9,747 bases of DNA, from NCBI GenBank assembly GCA_964471755.1, contig CAYYJM010000241.1, forward strand, positions 1-9,747, written 5' to 3'. The translations under genes and the position numbers were made by a program. Origin of the DNA: CAYYJM01 sp964471755. Lineage in GTDB: Bacteria > Planctomycetota > Planctomycetia > Gemmatales > Gemmataceae. The notes beneath the pieces are model-generated. The model did not search any database. It was not told where the DNA came from and saw only the letters and a list, made by a program, of their open reading frames with translations. Below are positions 6,304 through 9,747 of the stretch, piece after piece. The first letter of the stretch is position 1, and every line of letters starts with the position of its first letter.

Positions 6304-6954
6304 CAGGGTCAGATGCCGGGCAAAGCGATCGTCGAGATAGCCGTCCAGATCGCTCAGAACCTCGATGTCATCGGCGTTGACCGATCGACCATCGGACAAC
6401 GTGGTCTGGCCAAAGCCAATTCGGCTCTCGATCTCGCGGAGCAGGAGCCGGAATTGATCCAGCGTTCGATCAACCAGGTCGCCGACAATCCCCTCGCCGA
6501 TGTTCCAGAACCGACAGGCGTCGGGAAAGGTGATCTCCGCTCGCTTGTTGGCCCGAAACTTCTGCACGGCCGACGAACCGAGCGTCTCGCGCAAGAACGC
6601 CTCCTGCTCTGGACTCAGCGGCCGACTGCCAGTCACCGGTTCGACCTGGGTCGCCTCTTCAGTCAGGCGACGCACGGCCGACTTCCCCTCGCGGGTCAGG
6701 GCGTAGAGTTTCTGGCCCATCTTCATCAGCAGGCCGCGCTTGTTCAGGCCGCGTTCGCCCATGAGGCCGGCCAGGACCTTGTTCGAGTCGGGATACAGAT
6801 CGGCGTACCCCTTCAGGCCGAAGGTGCGCGGATGAGCCTGCCAGACGGCGACGATCAGCGCCTCGGCACTGAACGGTGACTGGCCCGCCTCTTCCAGAGC
6901 CGAGGCGGCCAGCAGAATCTTCTCGGACAGAGTGGTTTCTAGCAGGGTGTTCAC
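6250..6954 (-). CDS. Hypothetical protein with winged-helix-like N-terminal domain
   Basis: A 234-residue protein with no assignment I can name. Residues 1-98 look like a winged-helix DNA-binding domain: helices in LSEKILLAASALEEAG and FSAEALIVAVWQAHP, then FGLKGYADLYPDSNKVLAGLMG, and a strand pair in MKMGQKLYALTREGKSAV. After a linker (about 99-112), residues 113-215 appear mostly helical, with LSPEQEAFLRETLGSSAVQKF and DRTLDQFRLLLREIESRIG. No signal peptide, membrane segment or obvious nuclease motif is seen. The start is GTG at 6952-6954 with only a weak GGGGT upstream. It is downstream of truD on the same strand after a 135-base gap and converges on the methyltransferase, overlapping 54 bases with codons in exact antiparallel register. 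Context suggests a possible link with the methyltransferase unit (regulator or effector), but this is speculation. Confidence 0.75.
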   Translation of the reverse strand: MNTLLETTLSEKILLAASALEEAGQSPFSAEALIVAVWQAHPRTFGLKGYADLYPDSNKVLAGLMGERGLNKRGLLMKMGQKLYALTREGKSAVRRLTEEATQVEPVTGSRPLSPEQEAFLRETLGSSAVQKFRANKRAEITFPDACRFWNIGEGIVGDLVDRTLDQFRLLLREIESRIGFGQTTLSDGRSVNADDIEVLSDLDGYLDDRFARHLTLLRTRGPHRQVGRLEPET

Positions 6955-7089
6955 GGTCGTACCCCGTCGGAATGGGCCTATCGCAGGTGCAAGGATGTCC
7001 TAGTCTGCCCGCTAGAAACCGGTCGGGCAACGTGAGACCTTACCGGATCAACCTTTTCGGCAGGTCGCCCGCCCTGCCTGATCGCTGTA

Positions 7090-8136
7090 TCAGTTCTCCT
7101 CGCTATCATCGAGTCCGACGACCTTCATCAGTTCCGCCAGCACGACCGTCGCGTAGCTCCCGGCCGGCAAGCTGAACACCAACCGCACGCCCGCTTCCTC
7201 CGGTGTCGCCGACAGTCCGTCGAGGTAGATCAGGGCGTGCCGCCGTGTTCCGGGCATCAGCTTGCTCTGACTCCGCATCATCTCGCTGGTCAGGCCGGAG
7301 GTCGCCAGGATTGCCTGTTCCCGTTCCAGGGCCACGCCTTGAGCCGGGAAGGTCTTCCATCCGAAGATCGGACCGGCGGGAACGATCTCACCCGCATCGA
7401 GTCGGGTCTGCTCGCGGGGCAGATCCTCGGCCACGAACAGGCCGCCGAAGGGCCACTTCGCCAGAACGTCCCCCGCGAGGACGGTGCGCAGCAGACCGTC
7501 GCCCAGACGCCGGGCCAGGTACTCGTTGAACAGCGCCGACTGCACCGCCGACAGGGCCAGACGCTTGAGCCGGGGATTGCGCGGCGGCCGACCCGTCCCC
7601 TGGAGGATGCTCCAGCCGAGAGCGAGAGTCTCGCCGTCGCGTCCGAACCGCTGCGTGCCGTAGTAGTTCGGCAGCCCACACGTCCGCAGCCGGTCCAGCA
7701 GTGCCGGCAGCCGCTCGGCCGCGCTCGGGGGCGACTCCCGCACCAGGATGCGGAAGCGATTGCCGTGCAGATGGCCCGTCTTGAGCTTGTTCGTGTGCCG
7801 AGACGTTCGCAGCAGACGGATGCCGTCGCCTTCGAGTTGGTCCAGGCGTGGCTCGGCCGACGCCGGCACGGACACCCATTGTCGCGTGACGGCGTGTCGA
7901 TCCTTCATCCCGGCGGTCCCCACGTCGCCGGGCGGGATATCGAGCCGACGGGCGATCTGGCGGGCGAAGTACTCCGCGCCCATGCCGCGTTTCTCGATCC
8001 ACAGGTAGAGGTGGTCGCCCTGGCCGACCGGCTCGTAGGCGGGGATCTCCTCGACCTCGAAGTCTTCCGGTTCGACCTTGATCCGGCCACCGATGCCGGG
8101 CAGGTCGTCGGTCACGCCCGGGAGCGGAGTCGTCAT
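7090..8136 (-). CDS. truD: tRNA pseudouridine(13) synthase TruD
   Basis: A 348-residue enzyme that isomerises uridine 13 in the D-arm of tRNA to pseudouridine in the cytoplasm; the length is practically that of E. coli TruD (349). The N-terminal motif GGRIKVEPEDFEVEEIPAYE is typical. The catalytic aspartate is Asp79 in GTAGMKDRHAVTRQWVS. Other family blocks are HTNKLKTGHLHGNRFRI, NYYGTQRFGRDG (157-168), and AVQSALFNEYLARR. The C-terminal part ends in SYATVVLAELMKVV, as expected for the family. The ATG is supported by GAGG on the minus strand at 8147-8150, ten bases upstream. It diverges from the aldehyde dehydrogenase gene with a 48-base spacer, and a 135-base gap separates it from the next gene on the same strand. 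No odd features. Confidence 0.97.
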   Translation of the reverse strand: MTTPLPGVTDDLPGIGGRIKVEPEDFEVEEIPAYEPVGQGDHLYLWIEKRGMGAEYFARQIARRLDIPPGDVGTAGMKDRHAVTRQWVSVPASAEPRLDQLEGDGIRLLRTSRHTNKLKTGHLHGNRFRILVRESPPSAAERLPALLDRLRTCGLPNYYGTQRFGRDGETLALGWSILQGTGRPPRNPRLKRLALSAVQSALFNEYLARRLGDGLLRTVLAGDVLAKWPFGGLFVAEDLPREQTRLDAGEIVPAGPIFGWKTFPAQGVALEREQAILATSGLTSEMMRSQSKLMPGTRRHALIYLDGLSATPEEAGVRLVFSLPAGSYATVVLAELMKVVGLDDSEEN

Positions 8137-8171
8137 GGCTGCTCACCCTCTTTTCTCGATGCTCTGGCTCA

Positions 8172-8178
8172 TATCATA
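8172..8178. promoter_or_regulatory. Overlapping divergent -10-like boxes between truD and the aldehyde dehydrogenase gene
   Basis: TATCAT on the plus strand (8172-8177) and TATGAT on the minus strand (8178-8173) overlap in the middle of the 48-base spacer. The minus box would start truD about 30 bases before its ATG. The plus box would start transcription almost at the ATG at 8185, meaning a leaderless or nearly leaderless message; no ribosome binding site is seen there. Neither has a clear -35 box. An inverted repeat GCTCAT/ATGAGC (8167-8172, 8185-8190) surrounds them. Confidence 0.35.
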
Positions 8179-8184
8179 GCAGAC

Positions 8185-9657
8185 ATGAGCAATCCCATCC
8201 TGCACGTCCTGCCGCTGGAGGCGGAAACGGCCCGGGCTCGCGTCGCCCAGCAGGCGTGGGCGCGCGCGCCGATCCGCCAGCGTCTGGCCCCGTTGCGGGA
8301 ACTGCGCTCCCGGCTCGTCGAGGGGGCCGACGCTCTCTGTGCGGCTGTCGGTCGGGACATCGGCAGGGAGCCGCGCGAAACGCTCGGGGCGGAACTGCTC
8401 CCGCTGGCCGATGCCTGTCGATTCCTCGAACGCGAAGCCGATCGCATCCTCCGACCGCGACGAGTGCCGACGACGCACCGCCCCCACTGGCTCATGGGCC
8501 AGAGTGACACGGTCTACCATCGGCCGCGCGGCGTGGTCGGCATCATTGGCACCTGGAACTTCCCGCACCTGCTGAACGGCGTCCAGATCTTGCAGGCCCT
8601 CGTGGCTGGCAATGCCGTTCTCTGGAAGCCGTCCGAGCTGGCTCCCAGCAGCGCCCTGGCCCTGGCCGAACTCATTCATGGCGTCGGCTACTCAGCCGAC
8701 CTGTTTCAGGTCCTACCGGCCAGCCGTGAAGCGGGGCCACTGCTGACCGAGGCCGCCATCGATCATCTTGTCTTCACCGGCTCGGTGGCCGTCGGCCGGA
8801 AGATCGGCCGACGACTGGGCGAACGGCTCGTGAGCAGTTCCCTGGAACTGTCCGGCTGCGATGCTCTGTTCGTCCTGCCGGACGCCGACCTTGATCTCGC
8901 CAGCCGGGCCGCGTGGTTCGGCTGCGTGATGAACAACGGCCAGGTCTGCCTGGGGGTTCGTCGCGTCTTCGTCCATCGTGCGGTCTACGAGAAATTCTGT
9001 GCCCTGCTGCGCGGGCACGCCCAGGATGTCCTGCCACGCCGGCTCATCCTGCCCGAACAGGTGGCCCAGGCTCGCCGACTGGTTCACGAAGCGCTCGCGG
9101 ACGGCGGTCGGCTGCTCGTCGATCGCCCGGATGGTCCCGACGATGCCTTCCCGCCGACGGTTGTCATCGACGCCCGACCGACGACCGGCATCTGCCGTGA
9201 GACGTCGTTCGCCCCGCTGATGGCTGTCATTCCGGTGGACTCGATGGAGGCCGCCGTGGAGATGGACGCCGCCTGCCCGTACGCCCTGGGAGCGTCGATC
9301 TTCACGAAGGATGTCGCCCGTGTTGGAAGCCTGACGGCGATGCTGCGTGCCGGTAGCGTGTCGGTCAATGACGTGATCGTCGGCACGGCCCACCCGGCGA
9401 CGCCGTTCGGTGGTCAAGGAGCGAGCGGCTGGGGTCGCACGCGCGGCGAGGAAGGGCTGCTGGAGATGACGACGACTCAGGTCGTCAGTTTGCGGACAGA
9501 TCGATTTCGGCCGCACTACGATCTGGTCCGGCCTGAGGCGGCCACGCACCAGGCCGAGGTGCTGTCCGGCATGCTGAAGGCGACTCATGCCCGGACGCTC
9601 TGGCAACGCCTCCGCGGCTGGATGCAGTTCGTCGCCGCATTCTGGCGATCCCGCTGA
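8185..9657 (+). CDS. NAD(P)-dependent aldehyde dehydrogenase family protein
   Basis: A 490-residue aldehyde dehydrogenase, oxidising an aldehyde to the acid with NAD(P)+; the substrate is not apparent. Key residues are in place at the usual spacing: Asn125 in GTWNFP, Lys148 in LWKPSE (23 apart, as Asn169/Lys192), Glu221 in LELSG and the nucleophile Cys255 in NNGQVCLG (34 apart, as Glu268/Cys302). The FTGS motif, ETSFAPL and TPFGGQGASGWGRTRG are also present. The N-terminus is shorter than in the tetrameric class (about 45 residues less), closer to ALDH3-like enzymes. The last 20 residues, rich in Trp, Arg and hydrophobics (LWQRLRGWMQFVAAFW), may form an amphipathic helix for membrane contact. 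The frame is open from 7237, but ATG 8185 begins the sensible protein since upstream lies antisense to truD. No Shine-Dalgarno sequence precedes this start. Confidence 0.95.
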   Translation: MSNPILHVLPLEAETARARVAQQAWARAPIRQRLAPLRELRSRLVEGADALCAAVGRDIGREPRETLGAELLPLADACRFLEREADRILRPRRVPTTHRPHWLMGQSDTVYHRPRGVVGIIGTWNFPHLLNGVQILQALVAGNAVLWKPSELAPSSALALAELIHGVGYSADLFQVLPASREAGPLLTEAAIDHLVFTGSVAVGRKIGRRLGERLVSSSLELSGCDALFVLPDADLDLASRAAWFGCVMNNGQVCLGVRRVFVHRAVYEKFCALLRGHAQDVLPRRLILPEQVAQARRLVHEALADGGRLLVDRPDGPDDAFPPTVVIDARPTTGICRETSFAPLMAVIPVDSMEAAVEMDAACPYALGASIFTKDVARVGSLTAMLRAGSVSVNDVIVGTAHPATPFGGQGASGWGRTRGEEGLLEMTTTQVVSLRTDRFRPHYDLVRPEAATHQAEVLSGMLKATHARTLWQRLRGWMQFVAAFWRSR

Positions 9658-9661
9658 TACC

Positions 9662-9718
9662 TGGCGAGCCCCCTCTTGGCGAGCCCCCTCTTGGCGAGCC
9701 CCCTCTTGGCGAGCCCCC
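9662..9718 (+). repeat. 15-bp tandem repeat, about 3.8 copies
   Basis: The unit TGGCGAGCCCCCTCT is repeated exactly three times (9662-9676, 9677-9691, 9692-9706) and a fourth copy matches for 12 bases (9707-9718) before running into a hairpin. It begins five bases after the aldehyde dehydrogenase stop. The first 11 bases of the unit, TGGCGAGCCCC, are the same as the start of the groEL terminator at 987-997. Confidence 0.95.
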
Positions 9719-9733
9719 CACGAAAGTGGGGGG
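9714..9733 (+). terminator. GC-rich hairpin downstream of the aldehyde dehydrogenase gene
   Basis: CCCCCCAC (9714-9721) pairs with GTGGGGGG (9726-9733) around a GAAA tetraloop, giving a perfect 8-bp stem. It lies 56 bases after the stop codon, directly after the 15-bp repeats. It is followed by AGTTCC rather than a T-run, so it is a plausible but not textbook terminator. The window ends 14 bases later, so the downstream context is unknown. Confidence 0.6.
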
Positions 9734-9747
9734 AGTTCCCGACGCGG

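Noticed and set aside
6313..6879. Plus-strand open frame of 188 codons
   Set aside because: It is the antisense shadow of the minus-strand winged-helix-like gene. The minus-strand protein has more convincing helix and strand patterns and a compact domain.
7059..7078. Terminator of truD (GGCAGG / CCTGCC)
   Set aside because: The stem is only 6 bp with an 8-base loop and there is no T-run on the minus strand, so it is too weak to call.
6955..7089. Promoter for the minus-strand winged-helix-like gene in the 135-base gap
   Set aside because: TTGCAC and a GGGCAGACTAGG string somewhat like the shared element occur on the minus strand, but no -35/-10 pair with proper spacing was found.
7237..8184. 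Long plus-strand frame continuous with the aldehyde dehydrogenase
   Set aside because: The region is antisense to truD, whose motifs and catalytic Asp are intact. The dehydrogenase family begins shortly after 8185.
9662..9718. CRISPR-like array at the right end
   Set aside because: Units are 15 bp, directly adjacent with no spacers. This is a simple tandem repeat.
9485..9721. Minus-strand open frame with GGSPR repeats
   Set aside because: The repeated peptide comes simply from the 15-bp tandem repeat (five codons per unit) with the rest antisense to the aldehyde dehydrogenase gene.

Overview
The window looks like chromosomal DNA from a high-GC bacterium, most likely a member of the Planctomycetota (Gemmata-like). 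This is an inference from GC-rich coding with strong G/C third positions, two tandem DUF4058 genes (a family I recall as expanded in that group), a pterin dehydratase with a long C-terminal tail, and a GroEL without a GGM tail. No rRNA, tRNA, CRISPR array, transposase or integrase was seen.

Left part (1-2901) is housekeeping. It holds the 3' two-thirds of a groEL gene with a clear hairpin terminator, a convergent small BON-type lipoprotein, a pterin-4a-carbinolamine dehydratase read divergently from the lipoprotein, and a DusB-like tRNA-dihydrouridine synthase. The Dus gene is broken by a frameshift plus an apparent loss of about ten codons just after its catalytic-cysteine region.

Middle part (2902-6954) is accessory. 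Two tandem DUF4058 genes share nearly the same leader. They are followed by a tightly overlapping four-gene unit: a small acidic protein, a VapC-like PIN-domain protein, a second small protein related to the first, and a beta-class DNA amino-methyltransferase. The methyltransferase overlaps tail to tail by 54 bp with a minus-strand gene for a 234-residue protein with a winged-helix-like N-terminus. A 13-base element resembling a -10 region (CGGGTAGAATGCC and variants) precedes both DUF4058 genes and the four-gene unit, so the three transcription units may share a promoter type. This toxin-antitoxin-like plus methyltransferase cluster is the best candidate for an undescribed (possibly defence or stability) module. 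No restriction endonuclease is recognisable.

Right part (7090-9747) returns to housekeeping. truD (tRNA pseudouridine-13 synthase) on the minus strand and an aldehyde dehydrogenase on the plus strand diverge from a 48-bp spacer. Downstream of the dehydrogenase lies a 15-bp tandem repeat of nearly four copies running into a GC-rich hairpin. The repeat unit carries the same bases as the 5' arm of the groEL terminator. No gap between genes exceeds 135 bp.
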